From the NCBI GenBank assembly GCA_011050085.1, contig DRGL01000057.1:1-37923 (forward strand): 37,923 nt of DNA. Direction: 5' to 3'. Both the position numbers and the translations under genes were made by a program. Shown here piece after piece: positions 1 through 8,632 of this stretch. The notes under the pieces were generated by a model. That model had not been told where the DNA came from. It did no database searches and was given only the letters and a program-made list of their open reading frames with translations. Each line of letters starts with the position of its first letter. Position 1 is the first letter of the stretch. This DNA comes from Pricia antarctica. GTDB lineage: Bacteria > Bacteroidota > Bacteroidia > Flavobacteriales > Flavobacteriaceae.

Positions 1-257
1 AAAGTCAAAAATGCTTTTTTGTACCATTTTGGGTCGGTCGCTTTCTTTTTATGCTCATCATGTTTGGCCACTTCAAATGATTCGCCTTTTAGCAAGGTTT
101 CAACAGTGTAGATTCCAATTCCGAAATGTTCGACGCGTTGCAGTATAATTTCGAAATCGGCCTCTGAAAAAAAGTCGAGGTCCTCGTGGTCGGGACCGAC
201 ATTGAGCTTTTTCAAATCAGTAAAAACATTGTTATTCAAGAATTCTGTTTGTTCCAT
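1..257 (-). CDS. Conserved hypothetical protein, 3' part cut by window edge
   Basis: An open frame reads leftward from an ATG at 255-257 to the window edge without a stop, giving about 85 residues. It starts MEQTEFLNNN and is rich in acidic and aromatic residues, with no signal peptide or membrane segment. Near the visible end it has a KKKATDPKWYKKAF stretch. The frame is shadow-free and has the codon use of its neighbours, so I take it as a real gene. It lies 141 bases downstream of nupC on the same strand. I recognise it only as a soluble hypothetical protein of the kind found in flavobacteria and assign no function. The C-terminus is outside the window. Confidence 0.6.
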   Translation of the reverse strand, partial: MEQTEFLNNNVFTDLKKLNVGPDHEDLDFFSEADFEIILQRVEHFGIGIYTVETLLKGESFEVAKHDEHKKKATDPKWYKKAFLT

Positions 258-398
258 GTGTTTTCGCGATGGTTTATCAATTGTAATTTTAAGATGCTCC
301 GTATTTAATTCTCTTTTGCCACCTAAATATAGTTATGGAGTTGGGATTTCAAAGTAAGGATTTTTTGTACGAAATACGAAATCATAGTAAGTATCTCC

Positions 399-1847
399 CT
401 AGCCCAAAATCATACCTGCGATAGTCGCGGATAGCAAGGAAGCTATTGAACCGCCCAACACAGCTTTTAGTCCAAATTCCGAAAGGGTTTTACGTTGTCC
501 GGGCGCCAAAGAGCCTATTCCCCCGATTTGGATGCCTATAGATGCAAAATTGGCAAAGCCACACAGCATATAGGTAGCCATGATGACAGATTTATTATAG
601 GCGAAATTGACGCCTGTAGTAAGGTCTTTAAGTTCGGCGAGTTGAATATAGCCCACAAACTCACTGGCGACCAATTTGATACCGAGTAATTGGCCCATAA
701 GCATAATGTCTTCATTGGCCACGCCGATAAGCCACATCAATGGGGCGAAAAGGGTGCCTAAAATGGCTTCTAAAGAGAATTTTTCATAAGAGGTATTTTC
801 GGCAATCCATCCGTTTAAACTGGTCAGGTCACCTGCATATCCCAAAATACCATTGACCATGGCGATCAAAGCGACAAATACCAAAAGCATGGCCCCGACA
901 TTTACCGCCAATTTCAGGCCTTCGGTTGTTCCGTTGGCGATAGCGTCTAGAGCATTTGAACCTATTACGGCATTGGACACTTCGACATCGGTATTTACGG
1001 GCTCGGTCTGGGGATATAACATTTTGGAAATCACTATGGCACCCGGTGCCGCCATGACCGATGCGGCTAATAGGTGTTTAGCGAATACAAGTTGCAAGAC
1101 TTTGTCTTCACCGCCAAGAAAACCGATGTACGCAGCCAGAACGGCACCGGCAACGGTAGCCATACCTCCAATCATGACCAGCAAAATTTCAGATCTCGTC
1201 ATTTTCTCCAGATAGGCCTTGATCAATAACGGGGCCTCCGTCTGGCCCAAGAATATATTTCCGGCTACCGAAAGGCTTTCCGGACCTGAAATGCCTAGAC
1301 TTTTGGAGAGCAGCCATGCCAATGCTTTCACTACTTTTTGAATAACGCCTAAATAGAAAAGCAAAGAGGTAAGGGCACTAAAGAAAATAATGGTGGGCAA
1401 TACCTGAAAGGCAAAAATATAGCCGAAGGTATTGGTATCGACCACAAGGCCTTCGAACAGAAACTTACTACCTGCCCTTGTATAACCCAAAATGCTGATG
1501 AATACTTCGCCAACAGCCTCAAAAGCTTTTTGAATGAACGTAACTTTTAATACACCGATAGCGATAATCAATTGGAGTCCTAATCCTATACCAACCGTTT
1601 TCCAATTGATAGCTTTCCGGTTCGAACTGCATAAAAATGAGATGAACAGAAGCACTATCATTCCGAGTATCCCGCGAAGGATACTGCTAAAGGAAAAACC
1701 TTGATTGGGAATTATTTCAGCGTCGTTTTGAGAAACGACGTCGTTCATGGTCAACCCGTCTACGGCATCCAGACCTACTGAATCTTGTGCTAAGGCCGGA
1801 AAAATAAGAAAGAGAGCCAGCAGCAGAATCCAAAGGGAACGTTTCAT
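399..1847 (-). CDS. nupC: Concentrative nucleoside transporter, NupC/CNT family
   Basis: A 482-residue inner-membrane symporter that should import nucleosides with H+ or Na+. Residues 1-20 are a typical signal peptide ending ALAQ, followed by a short polar segment (about 21-50). The CNT core then has many hydrophobic helices. Family marks include the GNIFLGQTEAPLL stretch (CNT Gate domain with the conserved QTEAP) and, later, the NEDIMLMG and MLCGFANFASIG stretches of the C-terminal half. The length is some 60-80 residues above the E. coli NupC type because of the cleavable-looking N-terminus. It begins 15 bases after the bfn stop, so the two are probably cotranscribed. Substrate range cannot be read from the sequence. 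Confidence 0.92.
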   Translation of the reverse strand: MKRSLWILLLALFLIFPALAQDSVGLDAVDGLTMNDVVSQNDAEIIPNQGFSFSSILRGILGMIVLLFISFLCSSNRKAINWKTVGIGLGLQLIIAIGVLKVTFIQKAFEAVGEVFISILGYTRAGSKFLFEGLVVDTNTFGYIFAFQVLPTIIFFSALTSLLFYLGVIQKVVKALAWLLSKSLGISGPESLSVAGNIFLGQTEAPLLIKAYLEKMTRSEILLVMIGGMATVAGAVLAAYIGFLGGEDKVLQLVFAKHLLAASVMAAPGAIVISKMLYPQTEPVNTDVEVSNAVIGSNALDAIANGTTEGLKLAVNVGAMLLVFVALIAMVNGILGYAGDLTSLNGWIAENTSYEKFSLEAILGTLFAPLMWLIGVANEDIMLMGQLLGIKLVASEFVGYIQLAELKDLTTGVNFAYNKSVIMATYMLCGFANFASIGIQIGGIGSLAPGQRKTLSEFGLKAVLGGSIASLLSATIAGMILG

Positions 1848-1862
1848 GAAAGGGAAGCTAAA

Positions 1863-2492
1863 TTAATTGCGTTTGGAAATCTCGTCGCGAAGTTTGGCAG
1901 CTTTTTCATAGTCTTCACTGGTGACCGCCTTATCAAGTTCCTTGTTGAGTTCGTCGATGGAAAGTTCTGTATAACCGTCCGAAGCACCCGATTCGATGGC
2001 AACGGTTTCGCCTTCCTGTAAGATTTCGTCGACTACGATACTTTCATCATTATCGCCCTTTTTACCATCCTTTGCAGAAAATTTTAAGAAGATACCGGCT
2101 TTGTCCAAAATCGTCTTGTAAGTGAATATCGGTGCATTAAAACGAAGGGCTAGGGCAATGGCGTCGCTGGTTCGTGCGTCTATAATTTCTTCGATTTTAT
2201 CACGTTCACAAATAATACTGGAATAAAACACGCCATCGACCAATTTATGGATGATTACCTGCTTAATGACGATTTCAAAACGGTCGGCAAAATTCTTGAA
2301 AAGGTCGTGGGTCAAGGGCCGCGGCGGCTTTATTTCTTTTTCGAGGGCAATAGCGATAGATTGTGCCTCGAAGGCACCAATGACAATAGGAAGCTTGCGG
2401 TCGCCTTCCACCTCGTTCAAAATGAGGGCATAAGCACCATTTTGGGTTTGACTGTAAGAAATCCCTTTAATTTTTAATCGAACTAGACTCAT
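1863..2492 (-). CDS. Bifunctional nuclease family protein (DUF151) with C-terminal UVR motif
   Basis: A 209-residue cytosolic protein. Residues 1-140 form a DUF151/BFN domain; the conserved LPIVIGAFEAQSIAIALE block and the DARTSDAIALALRF block are both intact. Family members are reported to have RNase and DNase activity. A linker of about 40 acidic residues leads to a C-terminal UVR motif (about 183-209, DYEKAAKLRDEI), the helix pair used by UvrB/UvrC and McsA for protein contacts. This BFN-UVR architecture is usual in Bacteroidota. The ATG at 2490-2492 lies only about 15 bases after the T-tract of the etfA terminator. Its transcription therefore depends either on read-through or on an unseen promoter. 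Confidence 0.9.
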   Translation of the reverse strand: MSLVRLKIKGISYSQTQNGAYALILNEVEGDRKLPIVIGAFEAQSIAIALEKEIKPPRPLTHDLFKNFADRFEIVIKQVIIHKLVDGVFYSSIICERDKIEEIIDARTSDAIALALRFNAPIFTYKTILDKAGIFLKFSAKDGKKGDNDESIVVDEILQEGETVAIESGASDGYTELSIDELNKELDKAVTSEDYEKAAKLRDEISKRN

Positions 2493-2504
2493 AGATTATA
2501 AAAA

Positions 2505-2551
2505 TACAAAAAGGCTGTTTAAATATGGGTATACCCTGTATTCAAACAGCC
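2505..2551 (-). terminator. Strong intrinsic terminator after etfA, just ahead of bfn
   Basis: An 8-bp perfect stem pairs 2513-2520 (GGCTGTTT) with 2544-2551 (AAACAGCC). The loop holds a second palindrome, GGGTATACCC. Read on the minus strand the hairpin is followed by a T-run (plus-strand A-run just below 2513). It closes the etfBA unit and forms the leader of bfn. Confidence 0.8.
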
Positions 2552-2577
2552 CCATTGGGCGCGCAAATTAACGAATA

Positions 2578-3546
2578 TTAAGCGTTCTGCGCTTTAAATT
2601 CCCTTAATTTTTCTACGAGTTTTGGCACTATTTCAAATGCATCACCCACGATTCCATAATCTGCCGCCTTGAAGAAGGGAGCTTCGGGGTCGTTGTTAAT
2701 GACTACTTTGGTTTTAGAGGCACTAACACCGGCAAGATGTTGAATGGCTCCGGAAATGCCTACTGCAATATACAGATTCGCGGCAACCGGTTTACCGGTT
2801 TGACCCACGTGTTCACCGTGTGGCCGCCAGCCCATATCGGATACGGGTTTGGAACAGGCCGTTGCTGCACCTAGCACATCGGCCAATTCTTCGATCATTC
2901 CCCAATTCTCTGCACCTTTTAATCCACGACCGCCGGATACTACGACCTCGGCATCAGCAATGGTTACTTTACCGGCTACCTTGTCAATATCTACGGACTT
3001 TACGGAAAAATCACCATCGCCCAATTCCGGACTAAAGTCTTCTACCGAGGCTTCGGCCTGATTTTCTTTCAATCCGAAAGCGTTGTTCGAAACACCGACA
3101 ATCTTAATATCGGTACTGATTTCGGTATGGGCAAAGCCTTTGTTACTAAAAGCGGTACGCTTGACCTTGAACGGTTCGGTACTATCCGGAGCCGCTACGA
3201 CGTTCGGTACATACCCGGCCTTCAGTTTTGCCGCTAAGATGGGTGCCAAAAATTTACTATTGGCACTTGAGCCGACCACTACCACTTTTGCACTTTCTTT
3301 TTCAACAGCTTGTGCGATTGTTTTAGCAAAGGCCTCAGCATTGAATGTATGTAAGCTATCGTTAGTTACATTCAATATTTTATCGACCCCGTAACTACCC
3401 AAATCTGAATTTTCGGGGGCATTTACGGCAATTGCGGTCACTGAAGTGCCCATCTGATCGGCCACTGCTTTGGCGTAAGAGGCTACTTCAAAGGCGCTCT
3501 TCTTAAATTTTCCGTTTTCTGATTCTGTGTATACTATTATAGACAT
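2578..3546 (-). CDS. etfA: Electron transfer flavoprotein, alpha subunit
   Basis: A 322-residue FAD-binding alpha subunit of ETF. With EtfB it accepts electrons from acyl-CoA and other flavin dehydrogenases and passes them to ETF-quinone oxidoreductase. The C-terminal FAD domain is complete: SGGRGL, GQTGKPV, VGISGAIQH, INNDPEAPFF and ADYGIVGD all appear in order from about residue 205 to 305. The N-terminal half is the alpha/beta domain shared with EtfB. It lies 36 bases after the etfB stop in the order etfB-etfA, the usual flavobacterial arrangement. Length and motifs are normal. Confidence 0.96.
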   Translation of the reverse strand: MSIIVYTESENGKFKKSAFEVASYAKAVADQMGTSVTAIAVNAPENSDLGSYGVDKILNVTNDSLHTFNAEAFAKTIAQAVEKESAKVVVVGSSANSKFLAPILAAKLKAGYVPNVVAAPDSTEPFKVKRTAFSNKGFAHTEISTDIKIVGVSNNAFGLKENQAEASVEDFSPELGDGDFSVKSVDIDKVAGKVTIADAEVVVSGGRGLKGAENWGMIEELADVLGAATACSKPVSDMGWRPHGEHVGQTGKPVAANLYIAVGISGAIQHLAGVSASKTKVVINNDPEAPFFKAADYGIVGDAFEIVPKLVEKLREFKAQNA

Positions 3547-3582
3547 ACTATTTTTCGTTTAGATTTTTACGTGCAATTGTCA

Positions 3583-4323
3583 TTATATTACCTTCGCCTC
3601 ATTGTGCAGCAAGTCTACCAATTCGTCGACAGAATCGACCAGTTTCACTTGGCCTTTGGGCGCCGGTTTGTCGAAACTGACATCTTGGGTGGCTTTGGTT
3701 CCCTCGATAGGCTCCACAACGTTTAACGCTTTTTTTCGTGCCATCATGATACCGCGCATATTGGGTATTTTCAAATCGCTTTCCTCAACCAAACCTTTCT
3801 GACCACCTATTACTAGAGGTAAGGCCGTTTTTACGGTTTCCTTTCCGCCATCGATCTCACGAATCGCGGTCGCTGTATCTCCCTCGATTTCTAAATTAAT
3901 ACAAGTGTTTACAAAGTTCATACCCAGCATGGTGGCCAAGATACCGGGCACCATTCCGCCATTGTAATCTATTGATTCCCTTCCGGCTATGACCAAATCA
4001 TATGCACCATTTTTAACCACTTCGGCTAACTGTTCGGCTACGTAGTAGCCATCGGTCGGAGCGGCATTTATACGAATGCCTTCATCGGCACCGATGGCCA
4101 AAGCCTTTCGCATGGTCGGTTCAACGGTAGCTTCACCTACGGTCGCAACATGTACTGTAGCACCTTGCTTTTCTTTAAACCACATGGCGCGGGTAAGTCC
4201 GAACTCATCATTGGGATTGATGACGAATTGCACGCCGTTGGTGTCGAATTTAGTATCCCCGTCGGTGAAATTTATTTTCGAGGTGGTATCGGGTACGTTA
4301 CTTATGCAAACTAATATTTTCAT
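3583..4323 (-). CDS. etfB: Electron transfer flavoprotein, beta subunit
   Basis: A 246-residue AMP-binding beta subunit of ETF, starting MKILVCISNVPDTTSKI, the normal N-terminus of the family. Other marks are the DEFGLTRAMWFKE block, the VIAGRESIDYNGGMVPGILA block (conserved adenine-nucleotide site) and the IGGQKGLVEESDLKIPNMRGIM region near the recognition loop. It is the first gene of the etfBA unit and is divergent from pdhB, with 173 bases between them. A near match to the Bacteroidota -7 element (TATCTTCG, one mismatch) reads on the minus strand at 4353-4360, 30 bases from the start codon. ETF next to pyruvate dehydrogenase fits general respiratory metabolism. Confidence 0.96.
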   Translation of the reverse strand: MKILVCISNVPDTTSKINFTDGDTKFDTNGVQFVINPNDEFGLTRAMWFKEKQGATVHVATVGEATVEPTMRKALAIGADEGIRINAAPTDGYYVAEQLAEVVKNGAYDLVIAGRESIDYNGGMVPGILATMLGMNFVNTCINLEIEGDTATAIREIDGGKETVKTALPLVIGGQKGLVEESDLKIPNMRGIMMARKKALNVVEPIEGTKATQDVSFDKPAPKGQVKLVDSVDELVDLLHNEAKVI

Positions 4324-4448
4324 GTCTGAATACTCTTTTTATTTTATCTAGACGAAGATAACCATAAATTCCTAAAAATGCTATGCATGCATAATAAATT
4401 TTATCCCTTTTTTGATAGCTTGGGTCAATGTGTTGCCATATAATTTCC

Positions 4449-4456
4449 TATTTTTG
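4449..4456 (+). promoter_or_regulatory. Putative -7 promoter element for pdhB
   Basis: The sequence TATTTTTG matches the Bacteroidota -7 consensus TAnnTTTG and lies 40 bases ahead of the pdhB ATG. No TTTG at the usual -33 spacing is evident, so the call rests on the -7 match and position. Confidence 0.4.
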
Positions 4457-4496
4457 CTTGCGTTTTTAACAACACGAATCGAATACTCCAAAATTT

Positions 4497-5477
4497 ATGA
4501 AAACACTACAATTTAGGGAAGCCATTGTTGAGGCAATGTCCGAAGAGATGCGGAACGATGAGTCCATATATTTAATGGGCGAAGAAGTGGCGGAATATAA
4601 TGGTGCATATAAGGCGTCAAAAGGGATGTTGGACGAGTTCGGTGCCAAACGCGTTGTTGATACCCCTATTTCCGAACTTGGTTTTGCAGGTATTGGTGTC
4701 GGCTCTACTATGACCGGATGTCGGCCGATTATCGAGTTCATGACTTTTAATTTTGCCTTGGTGGGCATCGATCAGATTATAAATAATGCGGCGAAAATCC
4801 GTCAAATGTCAGGCGGACAGTTCCCGTGTCCCATCGTATTTCGTGGCCCGACGGGTTCCGCGGGGCAATTGGGTGCTACCCATTCACAAGCTTTCGAAAG
4901 TTGGTATGCCAACTGTCCGGGCCTTAAAGTAATCGTTCCTTCCAATCCTGCGGATGCAAAAGGATTATTAAAATCTGCCATTCGCGATGACGATCCGGTA
5001 ATTTTTATGGAATCGGAGCAAATGTATGGCGATAAGGGAGAAGTGCCCGAGGGCGAATATACCATTCCTATCGGTGTGGCCGATATCAAAAGGGAAGGAA
5101 CCGACGTGACCATTGTTTCCTTTGGAAAAATTATAAAGGAAGCCTATAAAGCCGCAGAAGAGCTTGAGAAAGAGGATATCAGCTGTGAGATTATTGATTT
5201 GCGCACTGTAAAGCCTATGGATTATGAAGCGATTCTAAAGTCCGTCAAGAAAACGAATCGATTGGTTATATTAGAGGAAGCATGGCCTTTTGGAAACGTA
5301 GCTTCCGAAATAGTCTTTCACGTACAAGCCCACGCATTCGACTATTTGGATGCACCTATCGCAAAAATCAATACTGCGGACACGCCGGCACCTTATTCTC
5401 CTGTATTATTGGAAGAGTGGCTGCCGAATCACGAAGACGTGATCAAGGCTGTTAAGAAAGTGTTATATAAGTCATAG
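4497..5477 (+). CDS. pdhB: Pyruvate dehydrogenase E1 component, beta subunit
   Basis: A 326-residue transketolase-like E1-beta protein, which with E1-alpha forms the thiamine-diphosphate decarboxylase of the pyruvate dehydrogenase complex. It begins MKTLQFREAIVEAMSEEM. The Pyr domain (about 1-175) has the conserved MGEEVAEYNGAYK block, in which the glutamate activates ThDP, and the PIVFRGPTGSAGQLGATHSQ block. The C-terminal transketolase domain (about 190-320) has EIIDLRTVKPMD and LEEAWPFGNVASEI. Length is normal. The alpha subunit and E2 are not in the window. Branched-chain E1-beta is the main alternative, but the sequence pattern fits PDH better. Confidence 0.92.
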   Translation: MKTLQFREAIVEAMSEEMRNDESIYLMGEEVAEYNGAYKASKGMLDEFGAKRVVDTPISELGFAGIGVGSTMTGCRPIIEFMTFNFALVGIDQIINNAAKIRQMSGGQFPCPIVFRGPTGSAGQLGATHSQAFESWYANCPGLKVIVPSNPADAKGLLKSAIRDDDPVIFMESEQMYGDKGEVPEGEYTIPIGVADIKREGTDVTIVSFGKIIKEAYKAAEELEKEDISCEIIDLRTVKPMDYEAILKSVKKTNRLVILEEAWPFGNVASEIVFHVQAHAFDYLDAPIAKINTADTPAPYSPVLLEEWLPNHEDVIKAVKKVLYKS

Positions 5478-5500
5478 TACCTGATACTAAAAGTACCTTT

Positions 5501-5534
5501 GCTTCGTTGATTCCTTTTCGGCGGAGCATTTTTT
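5501..5534 (+). terminator. Putative terminator after pdhB
   Basis: A 6-bp stem with one G-U pair joins 5501-5506 (GCTTCG) and 5522-5527 (CGGAGC) and is followed by ATTTTTT. It starts 23 bases after the pdhB stop and precedes the DUF5686 gene, which suggests separate transcription. Confidence 0.5.
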
Positions 5535-5583
5535 ATGGGCATAGGTTTAGTTCCGTCCCACTTAGCATTTCAGATTATATTGC

Positions 5584-8079
5584 ATGAAAAATATAGTAGC
5601 ATCCATTTTCCTATTAATAGTGGCCTTTGCTGGTGCACAGACCAAAGTGGGTGGTGTCGTTATTGACGAAACTGGGGAAACGGTGCCATTTGCCAATGTG
5701 CTTTTCAAAGATTCTCAGGAAGGAACGATTACCAACGACGACGGAAAGTTCTATCTGGAATCGGATACTACCTATCCAACCTTGGTGGTATCGTTTATTG
5801 GGTATGAGACCCAAGAAATCGCTTTGACCCAAAAGGTGAACTATGAGATGAAGATTACTTTACTCGAGGCCAGCGAACAGCTGAAAGAAGTAGTGCTTAT
5901 CGCCGGTAAACAGTCTAAAAAGAACAATCCTGCTATTGATATCCTAAGAAAAATCTGGCAACAGAAACGACGCAATGGGCTTAGTCTGTTCGAGCAGTAT
6001 AAATATGACAAGTATGAAAAGGTGGAGTTCGACCTGAATACCATCGATAGTTCCGTTATACAGAGCCGTGTCTTTAAAGGCCTTGAATTTATGTTCGAAG
6101 ATCTTGATACGTCTCGAATTACCGGGAAGACCTACTTACCCATTTTCCTAAACGAAAAATTTTCGAAAGTATACGGAGATAATAACTTTCAGACCGAAAA
6201 AGAAGATGTACTAGGCAGTAAGAACTCCGGATTTGAAAACAATCAAAGTATTACCGCCTTCGTACAAGACATGTATGCCGAATACGATGTCTATAACAAC
6301 TACATTAAATTTTTCGATAAGAGTTTTACAAGTCCGCTTTCGAAAACGGGCATAGACGTTTATAATTATGCCTTGCGCGACAGTGCTTATATTGACAATA
6401 AGTGGTGCTATAATATTGTATACTATCCAAGACGCAAGAATGAACTAACTTTTAAGGGCGACTTCTGGGTGAACGATAGCACCTATGCTATCAAGAACAT
6501 TAATCTTCAGGTGGTCAAAAGCGCCAATCTCAACTGGGTTAAGGACATTTACATCGAGCAAGATTTCGAGGTGCTCAACGATAGTGTTTTCTTGCTGAAG
6601 CGCGACTATATGTTGACGGATTTCAGCTATAGTAAAAAGGAAAAGTCACGGGGAATCTATGGAAAGCGAACGACCGTGTACGACCGCCATCAATTCGACC
6701 AAGAACGACCCAGGGATTTCTATAAGACCAAGAGCAATCCCTTCGATCCGATAGTAATGAGCCGGGATACAACTTTCTGGACCAACAACCGTCTCGAATC
6801 CTTGAACAAGGACGAAAAAGGCGTCTATCAACTATTGGATACCCTGAAAACCGTTCCGAAGTTCAAATCCTACTATAATATTGTCAGTATTTTGGGTTCA
6901 GGTTATATCGAAGTAGATAAATTGAATCTTGATATCGGCGATGTGTATAGCGTTTTTGGCTATAATGACGCTGAAGGTATTAGACTTCGCGGTGGAGCCC
7001 GCACCTATTTTGGCCAAAACGACCTTTGGCGGCTAGAGGGCTATATGGCCTATGGTTTCAAGGATCAAAAAGGAAAATATGGTATTTCGGGAAAGTGGCT
7101 TGTCGATAAAAAGATCCGTTTAATTTTTTCTGGGGGCAACAGACGCGATATTGAGCAATTAGGCCTAAACCTGACCGCAACTAATGATGTATTAGGGCGT
7201 AGTATCGCATCCTCTTCCATTCTGACTGTCGGTGCGAACGATAGGTTGACCAATATCAATCTAAGTACCTTCAATATTGAAATGGAACCGATTCCTAATT
7301 TTAGGGTACGTATCGGTAATTCGTTTCGAACGCTCAGTTCCGCACTGCCCGACGCTTTTAGTTTGGATTATATAGACACCGATTCGCCATCGGGAATAGC
7401 TTCTGAAATTCAGCAATTCGATGTTAACACCACGTTGATCTATACGCCCGGCAAGCGTACCATTGGCTTCGGGGTCGAACGTAGCGATATCAATGACGAC
7501 TATAGTACCTTATTACTAAATTATACCCGAGGTCTCGAAGGATTTTTAGAAAGTGATTTTGAGTATAGCAAACTCCAATTTTCCTATAGCCAACCTTGGC
7601 AACTGGGTGGATTCGGACGGCTGCTAAGTACGGTGGAAGTGGGTAAGACTTTTGGCGCTGTTCCACTTGGCCTGCTGAACGTTATCCCAGGGAACCAAAC
7701 CTTGTTCTCCCTGTACAATACCTTTCCCAATCTCGATTTCTATGAATTCGTAACCGACACCTATGCCGCTGTACATCTAGAGCATAATTTCAACGGTCGC
7801 CTTTTTTCAAGGATTCCACTTTTACGTAAGCTCGATTTGCGTGAAATAATAGGAGTACGTGGGGTATGGGGTGAACTATCGGATGAGAATATTGCTCTAA
7901 ATGCCCCTACGAATATTCCACTTCAAGCACCCAACGATAAAATCTATTACGAATATTCCGTTGGGGTCGGAAACATCTTTAAGATTTTCCGAATCGACTT
8001 TAACTTTAGGGGTAATTATTTGGATGCACCCGAGGCAAGACCTTTTAGTGTTACTGGAAGCTTTGGGTTTAATTTCTAA
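5584..8079 (+). CDS. Outer-membrane protein, CarboxypepD_reg-like domain plus DUF5686
   Basis: An 831-residue protein typical of Bacteroidota. Residues 1-18 form a signal peptide ending FAGAQ. Residues about 20-105 are a carboxypeptidase-regulatory-like beta-sandwich (GGVVIDETGETVPFANV, then SFIGYETQEI), as found at the start of SusC-type receptors. The remainder is the DUF5686 region, rich in alternating hydrophobic/aromatic beta strands and ending in phenylalanine (SFGFNF), consistent with an outer-membrane barrel inserted by BAM. No TonB plug domain is seen, so it is not a classic receptor. Function is unknown for the family. Its position after pdhB is often seen in flavobacteria as I recall. 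Confidence 0.88.
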   Translation: MKNIVASIFLLIVAFAGAQTKVGGVVIDETGETVPFANVLFKDSQEGTITNDDGKFYLESDTTYPTLVVSFIGYETQEIALTQKVNYEMKITLLEASEQLKEVVLIAGKQSKKNNPAIDILRKIWQQKRRNGLSLFEQYKYDKYEKVEFDLNTIDSSVIQSRVFKGLEFMFEDLDTSRITGKTYLPIFLNEKFSKVYGDNNFQTEKEDVLGSKNSGFENNQSITAFVQDMYAEYDVYNNYIKFFDKSFTSPLSKTGIDVYNYALRDSAYIDNKWCYNIVYYPRRKNELTFKGDFWVNDSTYAIKNINLQVVKSANLNWVKDIYIEQDFEVLNDSVFLLKRDYMLTDFSYSKKEKSRGIYGKRTTVYDRHQFDQERPRDFYKTKSNPFDPIVMSRDTTFWTNNRLESLNKDEKGVYQLLDTLKTVPKFKSYYNIVSILGSGYIEVDKLNLDIGDVYSVFGYNDAEGIRLRGGARTYFGQNDLWRLEGYMAYGFKDQKGKYGISGKWLVDKKIRLIFSGGNRRDIEQLGLNLTATNDVLGRSIASSSILTVGANDRLTNINLSTFNIEMEPIPNFRVRIGNSFRTLSSALPDAFSLDYIDTDSPSGIASEIQQFDVNTTLIYTPGKRTIGFGVERSDINDDYSTLLLNYTRGLEGFLESDFEYSKLQFSYSQPWQLGGFGRLLSTVEVGKTFGAVPLGLLNVIPGNQTLFSLYNTFPNLDFYEFVTDTYAAVHLEHNFNGRLFSRIPLLRKLDLREIIGVRGVWGELSDENIALNAPTNIPLQAPNDKIYYEYSVGVGNIFKIFRIDFNFRGNYLDAPEARPFSVTGSFGFNF

Positions 8080-8632
8080 TGACTCCCGATTTTTGTATGG
8101 CGTTTGAACTTTGTACTTTCTTCACTTAGGTGCGACTACATGTATACTATAAATTTATCTAACGGTAAACCTTTAAGTTATCCCCGATTTCTATTTTCTT
8201 TTTTTAAAAAAAAACCGACTTTTCTAGCTTTTGAAACCGCCAGCAAGTCTAGATGAATATGTGTCTGCCCTATTTCCAATATATTTTATGTTCGCTATAT
8301 GTGAGCCGAGGCAAGCGTTTTTCACCTACCTTAATTTCAAAAGAGTTCTGCTGCCATTAATACAGAATCTATGACCATTTATACAGTTAGTTTTTTTTAA
8401 AATCAGCCATGATATTACATTTATATCGTTAATACAGGAAGGTTTGCAATTTCTTCCCTCGCTATATTCTTCCCCCTTCTTATTTCGAATTTGCTCGGTT
8501 GATACAAGCCTAGACTAAATGCCTGGAGTTAAGGCATCGCTCTTGGCTAGACTAGTAACATTCATTGCATGTTTTTGATTTTTCAAACAAGGCCTTTGAG
8601 CCTTATTATATATCAACCTTTAAATCAAAAAA
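8080..8632 (+). other. 553-base gene-free stretch ahead of the protease cassette
   Basis: No convincing open frame on either strand. It is AT-rich with homopolymer tracts (T7A9 near 8204-8219, T8 near 8389-8396). The only structured part is the repeat-hairpin element at 8510-8554. No TAnnTTTG element was found close to the protease start. The long leader is unusual compared with the tight spacing nearby and may carry the cassette's regulation. Confidence 0.5.
8510..8554 (+). repeat. Direct repeat CTAGACTA flanking a small perfect hairpin
   Basis: CTAGACTA occurs at 8510-8517 and again at 8547-8554, 37 bases apart (about 3.5 helical turns). Between them lies a perfect 6-bp inverted repeat, ATGCCT at 8519-8524 and AGGCAT at 8532-8537, with a 7-base loop. 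It ends about 80 bases ahead of the subtilase start. It could be a regulator-binding site or a leader structure, or chance. Confidence 0.35.

Noticed and set aside
5474-5500. Repeat AGTACC near the pdhB stop as an insertion-site duplication
   Set aside because: Two short copies only 16 bases apart in the same orientation, with no mobile element between them.
8204-8219. T7A9 tract as an intrinsic terminator after the DUF5686 gene
   Set aside because: It is a self-complementary homopolymer without a GC stem and lies about 125 bases past the stop codon.
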